Shown here one piece after another: positions 1 to 8,872 of a stretch of 64,000 nt of DNA. The DNA comes from Clostridiales bacterium (GTDB lineage Bacteria > Bacillota > Clostridia > Oscillospirales > Acutalibacteraceae): contig JAGZMM010000002.1 in the NCBI GenBank assembly GCA_018364155.1, positions 186,001-250,000 of the forward strand, in the 5' to 3' direction. The notes below the pieces were generated by a model that saw only the letters and a program-made list of their open reading frames with translations, ran no database searches and was not told the DNA's origin. The position numbers and the translations under genes were made by a program. Every line of letters starts with the position of its first letter. Positions within the stretch are counted from its first letter, which is position 1.

Positions 1-1341
1 CCCGATGAGGATAAAGATGGCCGGGCAGAAATAGCGGATCGTCACGTCCCACCACCGGCCGAATTTTGGCCTTGCGTGAAGGTTCAAGTGCTCGCGGATG
101 GGCGCCGTGCCGAACATCCACCCCACTGCGATGCATTCGGCGATGCCGATGAGCAGAAGCAGGAAGTTGTTGATGTGATGGTCAATGATGTCCAGCCAGT
201 AAAGGCCCGCACCGCTGGTGAAGAAAAGGGAAATGGTTCCCCCCGCCAGGCATACGCCAATCAGGGTACGCTTGGGGCTCAAGCCGAACTTGTCCGTCAG
301 CGAATGGGTCACCGTTTCCACCATGCTAAAGGCCGAGTCGATGCCCAAAGTCAGCAGCATCAGGAAAAAGCACAGCGAGAACAAGACCGTCACCACCTGT
401 CCGCCCGGAAAAGCGGCGATGGCCTGTGGATAGGTCACAAAGACCAGCATGATTCCCTGGTATTCCATGTCCCCGATGGGCGTGCCGGTGATGGTGGAAA
501 GGTAGCCCAGGGTGGTAAAGATTACGAATCCGGAGAAAAAACTGATGGCCGCGTCGCCGCCGCCGATGATGAGTGCGTCGCCGATGAGGTTGCTTTTCTT
601 CCCCAAAAAGCTTCCATATACGATCATGACCGACATGAGGATGCTCATACTTACAAACACTTGCCCGTAGGCGGCCGCCCAGAGATTCACGTCCCAGAGC
701 TTGTTCCAGTCGGGGGTAATGTAGTAGCGAATGCCGTCCATGGCGCCCGGCAGGGTCAGGCCGTGGACAAGAAGGGCCGCCAGCAAAATCAGCGGCGTAA
801 TAACCGTGATTTTCGCGATCAGCCCCACCGTCTTAATTCCCTTGCGCAGGCAGAACCATACGATCACCCACAGCACCGCTACCAGCAGGCAGAGCAGAGG
901 ATTAAAGGATCCCAGTTCGCCAGGAGAGGCGGTCTGCTGCAAAACGTTGTTTTTGAAGTAATCCACGTCTCCCAGCCATTTCAGGGAGAAGGAATGAACG
1001 AAAAAGTCAGACGCCCAGCCCAGAATGACCATATAGTAGGTCACCACGATAAAGCTTGCGATCACGCCCAGCCAGCCGATCCATTCAAAGCGTTTGTTCA
1101 TCCGGCCCATGGCCGAGGGCGCCGCTGCCTGAAACTTACGGCCGATGGCCAGTTCCAGGGTCAGCAGGGGAATGCCTGCCGTGAGAATGGCCACCAGGTA
1201 GGCCACCAGAAAGGTGCCGCCGCCGTTTTGAAACGCCTGGCCGGGAAAGCGCCAGAGATTTCCAAGCCCCACCGCTGAACCGATGGCGGCAAAAATAAAG
1301 GAACTGCGTGAGTTCCAGTGTTCCCGATGGTTGTTTTTCAT
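1..1341 (-). CDS. Sodium:neurotransmitter symporter family (NSS/SNF) transporter, 3' end cut by window
   Basis: The reverse strand gives an open frame of 447 codons that runs off the left edge, starting at ATG 1341-1339 behind a GGGGGAAC ribosome binding site. The N-terminus contains the family signature: GSAVGLGNLWRFP, followed by QNGGGTFLVAYL. It continues as a series of hydrophobic helices, as expected for the LeuT fold of about 11-12 membrane helices. Family members import amino acids or related solutes with Na+. Bacterial members are about 440-510 residues, so most of the protein is present. Substrate cannot be read from sequence. The long plus-strand open frame opposite it is a shadow. 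It is divergent from the small XRE gene, and a role for that regulator here is only a guess. Confidence 0.93.
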   Translation of the reverse strand, partial: MKNNHREHWNSRSSFIFAAIGSAVGLGNLWRFPGQAFQNGGGTFLVAYLVAILTAGIPLLTLELAIGRKFQAAAPSAMGRMNKRFEWIGWLGVIASFIVVTYYMVILGWASDFFVHSFSLKWLGDVDYFKNNVLQQTASPGELGSFNPLLCLLVAVLWVIVWFCLRKGIKTVGLIAKITVITPLILLAALLVHGLTLPGAMDGIRYYITPDWNKLWDVNLWAAAYGQVFVSMSILMSVMIVYGSFLGKKSNLIGDALIIGGGDAAISFFSGFVIFTTLGYLSTITGTPIGDMEYQGIMLVFVTYPQAIAAFPGGQVVTVLFSLCFFLMLLTLGIDSAFSMVETVTHSLTDKFGLSPKRTLIGVCLAGGTISLFFTSGAGLYWLDIIDHHINNFLLLLIGIAECIAVGWMFGTAPIREHLNLHARPKFGRWWDVTIRYFCPAIFILIG

Positions 1342-1523
1342 GCCAGTTCCCCCGCCCTTTTCAAATGGTTTCGATGTTAAGAATTCCCCGAACGAATCGT
1401 TTTATCCGAAGCAGGGCGGTACAGCCGCCGCGGGCAGGAGAAGAAGTACGGACAGCCGCCTCCAACGAGAAAACCCAGCGGCCTCAAAGGGAGAAAAATG
1501 CTTCCGACCAGCGCCGCACCCTT

Positions 1524-1555
1524 CTGACAAAGGGATCAAGCCGGTTATACTGGCT
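1524..1555 (+). promoter_or_regulatory. Promoter with overlapping palindromic operator for the small XRE gene
   Basis: A -35 CTGACA (1524-1529) and -10 TATACT (1546-1551) are separated by 16 bp. The -10 sits inside the 17-nt inverted repeat AGCCGGTTATACTGGCT (1539-1555). A repressor bound there would block the promoter. The nearest candidate is the XRE protein encoded about 75 bp downstream. Confidence 0.6.
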
Positions 1556-1630
1556 TTTTCTGTCGCATTCCCGCAGCGTTGGGCGTACGTTGCCCACCGT
1601 TTGCCAATGTCAGGAAAGAGGTGTTGTCCG

Positions 1631-1837
1631 ATGATCAGTTACCAACCTTTTTACCAAACGCTCAAAGAAAAGAACCTGACGGAGTATTATCTGATTTTCA
1701 AGCAGGGCTTTTCCTCCAACACGCTATACCGGATGAAACACGGCGGAACCATTACTACGAAAACGCTGGACACGCTGTGTTTTATTTTGGACTGCGACGT
1801 AGACGCGATCATCTCTTACGAACGCGACCCAGGATAA
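1631..1837 (+). CDS. Small XRE/Cro-type helix-turn-helix regulator, 68 aa
   Basis: ATG 1631 follows an AGGAAAGAGG ribosome binding site; an open frame extends upstream but has no better start. The 68-residue product is almost entirely a Cro/C1-type HTH domain (HTH_26-like): LTEYYLIFKQGFSSNTLYRMKHG provides the two helices (written here as a family hallmark, residues about 16-38), followed by TITTKTLDTLCFILDCDVDAI, the typical last helix of this group. Such proteins are single-domain DNA-binding regulators, often autoregulated. A palindrome covers its own -10 element, supporting autoregulation. It is followed by a strong terminator, so it is monocistronic. Targets are unknown. Confidence 0.85.
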   Translation: MISYQPFYQTLKEKNLTEYYLIFKQGFSSNTLYRMKHGGTITTKTLDTLCFILDCDVDAIISYERDPG

Positions 1838-1881
1838 AAGCCGCCCGGTGCAAATGAAAACGGAAAAGAAGGCGGCATCAA

Positions 1882-1923
1882 AAAAGACCGGCCGAGGATT
1901 TAAAAAATCCTGGCCGGTCTTTT
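1882..1923. terminator. Bidirectional Rho-independent terminator
   Basis: The arms AAAAGACCGGCC...AGGATT and AATCCT...GGCCGGTCTTTT form a long stem, with one bulged G, that has A and T tracts on the two sides. It serves the XRE gene on plus and ybjQ on minus, which converge here. Confidence 0.85.
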
Positions 1924-1933
1924 GCCTATGTAT

Positions 1934-2245
1934 TTACTTGATTTTTACCGCCGTGCCATATGCCATGACCTCCGCTGCGCCCTGCATGATCGCAGAAGAC
2001 GCGTAGCGGATGTTGAGCACCGCGTCGGCCCCCAGGGACTGAGCCTCCTCCGCCATACGCTGGGTGGCGATGGACCGGGCCTCGTTCATCATTTCCGAAT
2101 AAGCCTTGATCTCGCCGCCTACGATGGTCTTGAATCCGCTGAGCATATCCCGTCCAATGTTCTTGGACTGAACAATGCTTCCCTTTACCATGCCCAGCAC
2201 CTCGAATTCCTTGCCCGGCAGGTAATCAATATTTAGTAATATCAT
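1934..2245 (-). CDS. YbjQ/UPF0145 family protein (heavy-metal-binding-domain fold), 103 aa
   Basis: The sequence matches the YbjQ family: an N-terminal strand MILLNIDYLPGKEFEVLGMV, then GSIVQSKNIGRDM and GGEIKAYSEMMNEAR. The conserved C-terminal part has AQSLGADAVLNIRYASS. The length of 103 residues is normal. The family forms pentameric dodecin-like assemblies of unknown function. The start ATG 2245 has an AGAGGGGG motif upstream and overlaps the 3' end of the upstream membrane-protein gene by 20 bp, so the two are probably translationally coupled. Confidence 0.9.
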   Translation of the reverse strand: MILLNIDYLPGKEFEVLGMVKGSIVQSKNIGRDMLSGFKTIVGGEIKAYSEMMNEARSIATQRMAEEAQSLGADAVLNIRYASSAIMQGAAEVMAYGTAVKIK

Positions 2246-2459
2246 CCTCTTGCCCCCTCTTTAATTCAATAAATCGTTCAATCAGCACCGCCACCAGCGC
2301 AGCGCTGGCGCCGGTGGGCAGTAGGATCCCTGCTACCCGTACCCAGAAAGGCAGCACCGGATCCGGTGAAAAAAGAAACCAGCCGCCGATGGTAAGCAGG
2401 TAGGCCACCAGCAGAATCACAATGACCACCGGTGCGATCAGCTTTTTCCACATGTCCAT
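2226..2459 (-). CDS. Small two-helix membrane protein, 77 aa (or 75 aa from the second ATG)
   Basis: I do not recognise a named family. Residues about 7-29 and 38-63 are hydrophobic, followed by a charged tail ending EDDITKY. A GAGGG motif lies only 2-3 nt before ATG 2459 but about 8 nt before the in-frame ATG at 2453, so 2453 may be the true start. It overlaps the downstream ybjQ gene by 20 bp. It may anchor or work with the YbjQ protein at the membrane; this is an inference from coupling only. Confidence 0.7.
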   Translation of the reverse strand: MDMWKKLIAPVVIVILLVAYLLTIGGWFLFSPDPVLPFWVRVAGILLPTGASAALVAVLIERFIELKRGQEDDITKY

Positions 2460-2555
2460 GCCCTCTTTTCGATTGGTATGCTGTCAGCATAGCACCAGAT
2501 GCCTGCAAAAGCAATTTGTCGCTGCAAAACTTTATACTTTCTTTAAACTGGCAGG

Positions 2556-3374
2556 TTATTGAGCCGGCGTGCTGGCGGTGTCATCCCCAGGCAGGGTGAA
2601 GAGAAAATCACCGCCGCCATAGTAAGTGGGCATTTTACCGTCCCACTTCTGAATATACTCTAAATAAATCAGGTCCCTGGTGACTTCCTTGCTCTTTAAC
2701 CGCAGGGCTTCTGCCTCCGCCTGTGCCTGGGTAATCTGCTGCTCCGCCTCGGTCTTGATGCGCTCTAAGTCGTACTTAGCCTTCAAAGCGTTTTGCTCGG
2801 CAATCTGCTTTTCTTCGATGGCTTTGTTAAACTGATCCGAGAAGCCGAAATCAATGATATTGAAGCTGTCCACCAGGATGTATTTATCCTTTAGCTTGGT
2901 GGCCAGATCGTCCTTCATCTGGGCGGAAACCGCGGTGCGCTTGGTGATGAGCTCTTCCGCGGTATACTGGGAAGTAACCGCCTTGACGCACTCGGCAATG
3001 GCGGGGCTAATGATGGTGCTTTCGTAGGCAGTTCCCACGTTTTTGATCAGCTGGTCGGCCGCCCCTGCGTCGATGCGGTAGTTGACCGCAATGGTGCTGG
3101 AGATTTCCTGCAAGTCCTTGCTGGCAGAACTGGCATCGGTCTCCATCTTGCGTACCCGAACGTCCACATTCTGCACGTTCTGTACAAAGGGGATCTTAAA
3201 ATTGACCCCTTCCTGCAAGGTGCCCGTCTGGATGGCGCCGAAGGTGGTCAGAACGCCGCGATGCCCCACCGGCACCACCGTAAAGCTGGACAGGATGACA
3301 AGAAGAACCGCCAGTACGGCGACGACAATCAGCACGATCTTGGCAATCTTCTTTCCGGATAAAGTTGTGTTCAT
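2556..3374 (-). CDS. Prohibitin/SPFH (band 7) family membrane protein, 272 aa
   Basis: A single N-terminal membrane helix (residues about 10-33) is followed by an SPFH domain: VPVGHRGVLTTFGAIQTGTL is the classic prohibitin motif. A long coiled coil rich in E, A, K and Q (about 175-230) follows, with LIYLEYIQKWDGKMPTYYGG at the end, which is typical of prohibitins. These proteins form rings or microdomains at the membrane and scaffold proteases or other complexes. ATG 3374 follows AAAGGGG. A consensus promoter lies about 200 bp upstream, leaving a leader of about 190 nt with no recognised element. It is followed, in the same direction, by the small membrane protein and ybjQ. Confidence 0.92.
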   Translation of the reverse strand: MNTTLSGKKIAKIVLIVVAVLAVLLVILSSFTVVPVGHRGVLTTFGAIQTGTLQEGVNFKIPFVQNVQNVDVRVRKMETDASSASKDLQEISSTIAVNYRIDAGAADQLIKNVGTAYESTIISPAIAECVKAVTSQYTAEELITKRTAVSAQMKDDLATKLKDKYILVDSFNIIDFGFSDQFNKAIEEKQIAEQNALKAKYDLERIKTEAEQQITQAQAEAEALRLKSKEVTRDLIYLEYIQKWDGKMPTYYGGGDFLFTLPGDDTASTPAQ

Positions 3375-3572
3375 GGTATGTACCCCTTTCCTTGTACCGC
3401 TGCACGCACGGTACGGACAGTGTAACCGGGCGGCTACTCCTGTGCATGAATTTCGACAGCCCCTTTAGTCCCGGTTTTCGATGAAATAAGCGGCCGCTGC
3501 CTGTTGCCCTAACGCCGGTTTGGCAAGGGAAAAGGCAACAAAAAGGAAATTAAATTTACCTTTATGTTTAAT

Positions 3573-3600
3573 ATTATATACATTACCGCCGGAATGTCAA
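3573..3600 (-). promoter_or_regulatory. Promoter for the prohibitin-family gene
   Basis: On the minus strand there is a perfect TTGACA (3600-3595), a 16-bp spacer and a perfect TATAAT (3578-3573). The flanks are AT-rich. Confidence 0.75.
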
Positions 3601-3699
3601 CGGATTCGTTGCAAATTTCGAATTTTTGTATCTTTTTTCTGAATCATCCGGCAGAAAACCGGTAATTTCACAATTTTTTTGTCTTTTTGAAAAATTTAA

Positions 3700-3728
3700 T
3701 TGTAAATATCTACTCACGATGTTATAAT
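3700..3728 (+). promoter_or_regulatory. Promoter for the class II aldolase gene
   Basis: TTGTAA (3700-3705), a 17-bp spacer and a perfect TATAAT (3723-3728), about 100 bp before the chosen start. It is divergent from the prohibitin promoter. Confidence 0.65.
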
Positions 3729-3836
3729 CTAAAGTACTATCCCTTGTTTCAAAATCCGCAGATGGTGGGAAGATTGGACAGCTCCCGCTGCTTCTGCGGG
3801 GAAACAAATACTTGCTCAGAAAGGCATGTGAATCGT

Positions 3837-4562
3837 ATGCATTCCTTACAGGAAACCTATCAGGCACAAATCGAAGAGCTGGTGCGCGCCAGCAACCGGC
3901 TGGCTCAAATCGGGTTTGTCACCAGCCAGGGCGGCAACCTTTCCTACCGGGTGGCCGAGGATGTCATCCTCATCACGCCGACCAAGGTAGCCAAGGGCTC
4001 GATCCAGTTTGACGATATCTGCGCGGTCAACCTCAAGGGTGAGGTCCTTTATGCGTCCGAGGGGCGCCGCCCCACCGGCGAGTGGCCGTTCCACACCCGC
4101 ATTTTTGCCCACCGTCCCGACATCAAGGGCATTGTGCATGCCCATCCGCCCATCCTGACCGGCTTTGCCATTGCCGGGGGGGACTGGATGGCGAAGCCCT
4201 TCCTGCCCGAGCCCGCCATTGAGGTAGGCCCGATGATTATGGTTCCCTACGCCGAACCTCTCAGCGAGGAGTTGGCCCAGAAGTTTGACGCGGTCATTGA
4301 AAAGTCCAACGGTTTCTTAATGGAGAACCACGGCGCGCTGATGTGCAGCTGTGAAGGCGTGTATCGGGCGCTGGAGTTCTTGGAGATGATGGAAGCCATG
4401 GGCAAGTCCATTTTGGTGGCGAAGGTCCTTGGAAATCCCAAGGTCATCCCCATGGCGGACGTGATGAACCTGGAGCGGGTCATCAAAATCCGCGAGATGC
4501 CCATGCCGGGCCTCAAAGGCGTGGTCAATTCCCTGTCCGACTGCTTCGTGACCGAGGAATAA
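3837..4562 (+). CDS. Class II aldolase/adducin family protein, 241 aa
   Basis: This is an L-fuculose-phosphate aldolase/L-ribulose-5-P 4-epimerase fold enzyme. The Zn2+-site residues are visible as H101 and H103 (VHAHPP) and H165 (MENHG). The catalytic acid position is E82 in TGEWPFH. The Gly-rich phosphate loop is TSQGGNLS near 30-36. I chose ATG 3837, which has AGAAAGG 11 nt upstream and starts in the usual family position. The longer frame from 3687 would begin upstream of the promoter -10. The substrate (a sugar phosphate or related aldol) cannot be set from sequence, and there is no sugar-utilisation gene beside it. Confidence 0.88.
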   Translation: MHSLQETYQAQIEELVRASNRLAQIGFVTSQGGNLSYRVAEDVILITPTKVAKGSIQFDDICAVNLKGEVLYASEGRRPTGEWPFHTRIFAHRPDIKGIVHAHPPILTGFAIAGGDWMAKPFLPEPAIEVGPMIMVPYAEPLSEELAQKFDAVIEKSNGFLMENHGALMCSCEGVYRALEFLEMMEAMGKSILVAKVLGNPKVIPMADVMNLERVIKIREMPMPGLKGVVNSLSDCFVTEE

Positions 4563-4724
4563 GCCAAGCTTACCTGCATAAAAATGCCAGGCGCAAGTTG
4601 CACTTGACCATTCATCCGATCGCGGCGGCCGGTTTCGGCCCGGCCGCCGCGGACGGATATGGAACATAACCTCTGGATTCCATCATTCAGAGGCATTCTT
4701 TCTGTTAAAGGGGTTGCAAATGTT

Positions 4725-6818
4725 ATGGATCTCATGTTCCTGACGCCGGTGGGAGCGGTGCTGGCGATCCTGTTTGCCGTTATGATGGCGGCACGGGTGC
4801 TCAAGTTCTCCGAAGGCTCGGACAAAATGGCGGGCATTGCGATGAACATTCGCAAGGGCGCCAACGCGTACTTAAAGCGGCAGTATATGATCGTCGGTAT
4901 CTTTTTTGCCGCCATGTTCCTGATTCTCCTGGTTCTCGGCTTTTCTACCGACTTTATTACGCCGTTTGTTCCCTTCGCCTTTATCACCGGCGGTTTCTTC
5001 TCCGGCCTTTCCGGCTTTATCGGAATGAAGATCGCCACGGCGGCCAACGCCCGTACTGCCAACGCGGCCAAGGAAGGCCTCAACCGCGGCCTGCGGGTTG
5101 CGTTCTCGGCCGGTTCGGTCATGGGCTTCATCGTGGTGGGCCTGGGCCTTCTCGACCTGTCCATCTGGTACTATCTGCTCAAATACGGCTTCTCGCTTCC
5201 CATTGAGCAGGTGACCTCCGCCATGCTGACCTTCGGCATGGGTGCTTCCAGCATGGCCCTCTTCGCCCGTGTGGGCGGCGGTATCTTTACGAAGGCCGCC
5301 GACGTGGGTGCGGACCTGGTCGGTAAAGTGGAAGCGGGCATCCCGGAAGATGACCCGAGAAACCCCGCCGTCATCGCCGACAACGTGGGCGACAACGTGG
5401 GCGACGTGGCCGGCATGGGTGCCGACCTGTACGAGTCCTATGTGGGCTCCATCATTTCCGCGTCTGCTCTGGGCGTCTCTGCCTTCTCGCACATTGAGGC
5501 GGTTTCCGGTGACCAGGCGGTCACCATTCCCATGGCCATGGCCGCCATCGGCGTCATCGCCTCTATTATTGGCTCCTTCTTTGTAAAAACCAAAGAAAAC
5601 GCCAGCCAAAAATCGCTTTTGTCGGCTCTGCGCCGGGGCACCAATCTGGCGGCCATCTTGATCGCCATCATTGCCTTCCCGCTGGTGTGGTTCATGCTCG
5701 GGCAGGACTATATCGGCATTTACGGCGCGGTGGTTTCCGGTCTCCTCGCGGGTGTGGGCATCGGTTTCTTCACCGAGTACTTTACCTCCGACAGCTATAA
5801 GCCCACCAAGGATCTGGCCGAAACCTCTAAGACCGGTTCGGCTACCATCATCATCGGCGGCCTGTCTCTGGGTATGAAGTCCACCTTTGTCCCGGTCGTC
5901 ATCGTAGGCGCATCGGTTCTGGTTTCCTACTTCATTTCCGGCGGCGCCAATGACCCGGGCCTGGGCCTCTACGGCATCGCAATTTCCGCCGTAGGCATGC
6001 TTTCCACCCTGGGTATCACCCTAGCTACCGACGCTTACGGCCCGGTTGCGGACAACGCAGGCGGCATTGCGGAAATGGCCGGCTTGGATCCGGAGGTCCG
6101 CCGCCGCACCGATGCTCTCGACTCTCTTGGAAACACCACCGCGGCGACCGGCAAGGGCTTTGCCATCGGTTCTGCAGCATTGACGGCGCTGGCCCTTATC
6201 GTGGCCTACACCGATCATATCGCAGAAATCGATCCCAACTTTGTTTTTGACTTGAGCATCAAGAATCCGGCCGTACTCATCGGCCTGTTCATCGGCGGTA
6301 TGCTTCCCTTCCTGTTCGCCGCTCTTACCATGAAGTCGGTAGGCCGTGCGGCTCAGTCCATCGTCATGGAAGTGCGTCGTCAGTTTAAGGAAATCAAGGG
6401 CCTGATGGAAGGTAAGGCGGAAGCCGATTACGCCACCTGCGTCGACCTGTGCACCAAGTCCTCCCTGCGTGAGATGATCGCTCCTGCCCTCATCGCCATC
6501 ATCGCCCCCATCGTGGTGGGCCTGGTTTTGGGCGTCAACGGCGTGGTCGGTATGCTGGCAGGCGCTACGGTCTGCGGCTTCCTGCTGGCCATCATGATGG
6601 CCAATTCCGGCGGCGCTTGGGACAATGCGAAGAAGTACATCGAAAGCGGTAAGCTGGGCGGTAAAGGCTCCGACTGCCACAAGGCGGCGGTTGTGGGCGA
6701 TACCGTGGGCGATCCCTTTAAGGATACCTCCGGCCCGTCCATCAACATTTTGATTAAGCTGCTTTCCATGGTGTCCATCGTTTTCGCGGGTGTCGTGGTA
6801 GCGTTCTCGATTCTGTAA
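4725..6818 (+). CDS. hppA: Membrane-bound ion-pumping pyrophosphatase (K+-dependent type), 697 aa
   Basis: This is an integral membrane enzyme with about 16 helices that hydrolyses cytosolic PPi to pump H+ and/or Na+ outwards. The PPi-binding motif ADNVGDNVGDVAGMGADLYES lies near residues 225-245, and the second conserved site GDTVGDPFKDTSGPS is near the C-terminus. The motif GNTTAATGKG carries Ala at the position that marks K+-dependent enzymes; K+-independent ones have Lys. I chose ATG 4725, with AAAGGGG 11 nt upstream; the in-frame ATG at 4659 would add 22 polar residues before the first helix. Na+ or H+ specificity is not decided here. A PPi-using phosphofructokinase is encoded at 29.9 kb. 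Confidence 0.97.
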   Translation: MDLMFLTPVGAVLAILFAVMMAARVLKFSEGSDKMAGIAMNIRKGANAYLKRQYMIVGIFFAAMFLILLVLGFSTDFITPFVPFAFITGGFFSGLSGFIGMKIATAANARTANAAKEGLNRGLRVAFSAGSVMGFIVVGLGLLDLSIWYYLLKYGFSLPIEQVTSAMLTFGMGASSMALFARVGGGIFTKAADVGADLVGKVEAGIPEDDPRNPAVIADNVGDNVGDVAGMGADLYESYVGSIISASALGVSAFSHIEAVSGDQAVTIPMAMAAIGVIASIIGSFFVKTKENASQKSLLSALRRGTNLAAILIAIIAFPLVWFMLGQDYIGIYGAVVSGLLAGVGIGFFTEYFTSDSYKPTKDLAETSKTGSATIIIGGLSLGMKSTFVPVVIVGASVLVSYFISGGANDPGLGLYGIAISAVGMLSTLGITLATDAYGPVADNAGGIAEMAGLDPEVRRRTDALDSLGNTTAATGKGFAIGSAALTALALIVAYTDHIAEIDPNFVFDLSIKNPAVLIGLFIGGMLPFLFAALTMKSVGRAAQSIVMEVRRQFKEIKGLMEGKAEADYATCVDLCTKSSLREMIAPALIAIIAPIVVGLVLGVNGVVGMLAGATVCGFLLAIMMANSGGAWDNAKKYIESGKLGGKGSDCHKAAVVGDTVGDPFKDTSGPSINILIKLLSMVSIVFAGVVVAFSIL

Positions 6819-6830
6819 TTGCTTCTGCAA

Positions 6831-6872
6831 AGAACCCGGTGCGGCATTTTGCTGCACCGGGTTCTCTTTTTA
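6831..6872 (+). terminator. Rho-independent terminator of hppA
   Basis: AGAACCCGGTGC (6831-6842) pairs perfectly with GCACCGGGTTCT (6854-6865), followed by CTTTTTATT. Confidence 0.9.
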
Positions 6873-7069
6873 TTAAGAGATGGAAGTCCCACGCGTTAAT
6901 AAGAAGAGACGGCTCGAAGGGGATGCTGGAAACTGGGGGAGTCTTGCGCAGATTTCCGCCAGCGGTTCGAACCGCTCTCGTCACAAGCGCCCAAATGCGC
7001 CGTGAGCCCAACCTTTTTGTTTCTGTTCCGCGCATCAGAAAAGATAAGCTTTTGGGAAATGTCTGCTGT

Positions 7070-7098
7070 TTGTAATCCTTTCGGAAATATGCTATACT
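7070..7098 (+). promoter_or_regulatory. Promoter for the homocysteine methyltransferase-MTHFR operon
   Basis: TTGTAA (7070-7075), a 17-bp spacer and TATACT (7093-7098). The leader would be only about 25 nt, so there is no room for a SAM or cobalamin riboswitch after this start site. The 6873-7069 stretch before it holds no feature I recognise. Confidence 0.6.
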
Positions 7099-7129
7099 TT
7101 TTTCAATTTCTGCGAAGGGAGTGCATGAG

Positions 7130-8872
7130 GTGAAACGGTTTTTTCTGGATGGGGCCTTCGGCACCTATTACCGCCAGGTCGGCGGCCGCTGCGAACGGTG
7201 CGAGGAGGCAAACCTCTTTGATCCCGAAACGGTTTTGCGCATTCACCGGGAGTATTTGCAGTCCGGGGCCGACGGGATCAAAACCAATACCTTCGCTGTG
7301 CGCCCCTCCTTTTCGGAGAACTGGCGGCAGGTACTGCGTGCAGGCTATCGTCTGGCCGAAGAAGCCGCCGGGGGAGAAGCCGCTGTGTTCGCCGACATTG
7401 GTTCCATTCAGTCAGAGGAGAGGGCAGGAGAGGAATACCTGGAGGTAGCGCGGGAATTTTGCGCCTGCGGGGCAAAAAACTTTCTCTTTGAAACCCTGGC
7501 TCAGCTGGATGATCTTCTGCCTGCCGTGGCACTCATCCGGCAGGAGGTCCCAGGTGCGCGGATCTTTGTTTCCTTCGCCGCCTTTTCCGACGGGTATACC
7601 CAGAAGGGCTGCGATTACAAGGATCTTCTGCGCCGGGCAGCTCAGGTGGAAGGAATCGAAGCGGTAGGGTTAAACTGCGTGTGCGGCCCGTCCCACGTCT
7701 ATCGCCTTTTGTCCCAGATGGACCGGACCGGCCTTCGTCTGCTGGCCATGCCCAATGCCGGCTACCCCGCCAATGTGGGCGGGCGTACCGTGTATGAGGA
7801 CAATCCCGCCTATTTCGCCGCCAAGCTTTGTGACATTGCAGGTCTCGACGTGCCGATTTTAGGCGGCTGCTGCGGAACCACGCCCGCTCACATCGCCATG
7901 GCGGTGCAAGCGGTGGAGGGAAAGCCCTCCCAAGAGGTAGCGGTGCCCGCGCCGCCTTTGCAGCGAGCGCAGAGGCAGGGACAAAGCCCCTTTTTGACAG
8001 AGATGCAGGCCGGACGCAAGGCCGTGGCGGTGGAGATCGATCCCCCGGAGGACTTGGATATCCACCGGGTGCTGTCCTTCTCGAAGGCTGCGAAGGAAGC
8101 CGGAGCCGACGTGATTACCGTGGCCGACTCCCCTCTTGCCCGCACTCGGGCGGACAGTTTTCTGGTCGCCGCCCGCATCAAGCGGGAGGTAGGGATCGAC
8201 GTGTTGCCCCATCTTTCCTGCCGGGACCGCAATCATATCGCCGTCAAAGGCACCCTGCTTGGCGGCGCTATGGAGGGAATCCGCAATGTCCTCGCCATCA
8301 CAGGAGACCCCATCATTTCGTTGGAACACGGCGTAAGCAAGGGTGTCTTTGCCTTCAATTCCTATCGTCTGATCTCTTATATCAAAAGCCTGTCGGCGGA
8401 TGTGTTGGCCGCCTCTCCCTATGCGGTGGGAGGTGCTCTTAACGTCAATGCAGAACGGTTCGACGCGGAACTCAAGCGGGCGGTCAAGAAGGTGGAATGC
8501 GGCGCCCAGTTTTTGCTGACCCAGCCGATCTTTACCCGGCAGGCGGAGGAAAACCTAAGGAAAGCGAGGAACACCCTTTCCTGTAAGCTGCTGGCCGGTA
8601 TCATGCCGGTGGCGGGGTACAAAAACGCATTGTTTCTCAATAATGAGGTATCCGGCATTTCCGTGCCCGAGGACCTGCTCGCCGCTTTGCAGGGAAAAAG
8701 CAGGGAAGAGGCGGCGGACATATCCGTGCGTTTTGGTATGGAGGTCATCCGCCGCGTATTTGATTGCTGCGACGGCTTCTATCTCATGACTCCGTTAAAG
8801 CGGATTGACTTGACCACACGCCTGGCCCAAGAAATCCGGAATTTTGAAACAGGGAGGAAAGAAACCCTATGA
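7130..8872 (+). CDS. Bifunctional homocysteine S-methyltransferase / 5,10-methylene-THF reductase, 580 aa
   Basis: Residues about 1-285 form a Zn-dependent homocysteine S-methyltransferase domain, with the Zn ligands visible in LNCVCG (near 181) and GGCCGTTP (near 244-250). Residues about 300-580 form a MetF-like FAD barrel. The same fusion is known as YitJ in Bacillus. The reductase makes 5-methyl-THF, and the first domain passes a methyl group to homocysteine. GTG 7130 is preferred because GAAGGGAG lies 8-9 nt upstream; the in-frame GTG at 7121 would overlap that site. It overlaps the next gene by 4 bp (ATGA), so the two form one operon. Confidence 0.92.
   Translation: MKRFFLDGAFGTYYRQVGGRCERCEEANLFDPETVLRIHREYLQSGADGIKTNTFAVRPSFSENWRQVLRAGYRLAEEAAGGEAAVFADIGSIQSEERAGEEYLEVAREFCACGAKNFLFETLAQLDDLLPAVALIRQEVPGARIFVSFAAFSDGYTQKGCDYKDLLRRAAQVEGIEAVGLNCVCGPSHVYRLLSQMDRTGLRLLAMPNAGYPANVGGRTVYEDNPAYFAAKLCDIAGLDVPILGGCCGTTPAHIAMAVQAVEGKPSQEVAVPAPPLQRAQRQGQSPFLTEMQAGRKAVAVEIDPPEDLDIHRVLSFSKAAKEAGADVITVADSPLARTRADSFLVAARIKREVGIDVLPHLSCRDRNHIAVKGTLLGGAMEGIRNVLAITGDPIISLEHGVSKGVFAFNSYRLISYIKSLSADVLAASPYAVGGALNVNAERFDAELKRAVKKVECGAQFLLTQPIFTRQAEENLRKARNTLSCKLLAGIMPVAGYKNALFLNNEVSGISVPEDLLAALQGKSREEAADISVRFGMEVIRRVFDCCDGFYLMTPLKRIDLTTRLAQEIRNFETGRKETL

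Noticed and set aside
76..1278. Plus-strand frame of 400 codons
   Set aside because: It is antisense to the sodium symporter; composition is His/Gln/Arg-rich shadow sequence.
7080..7130. SAM riboswitch upstream of the methyl-folate operon
   Set aside because: The promoter lies about 25-30 nt before the start codon, leaving no space for one downstream of it.
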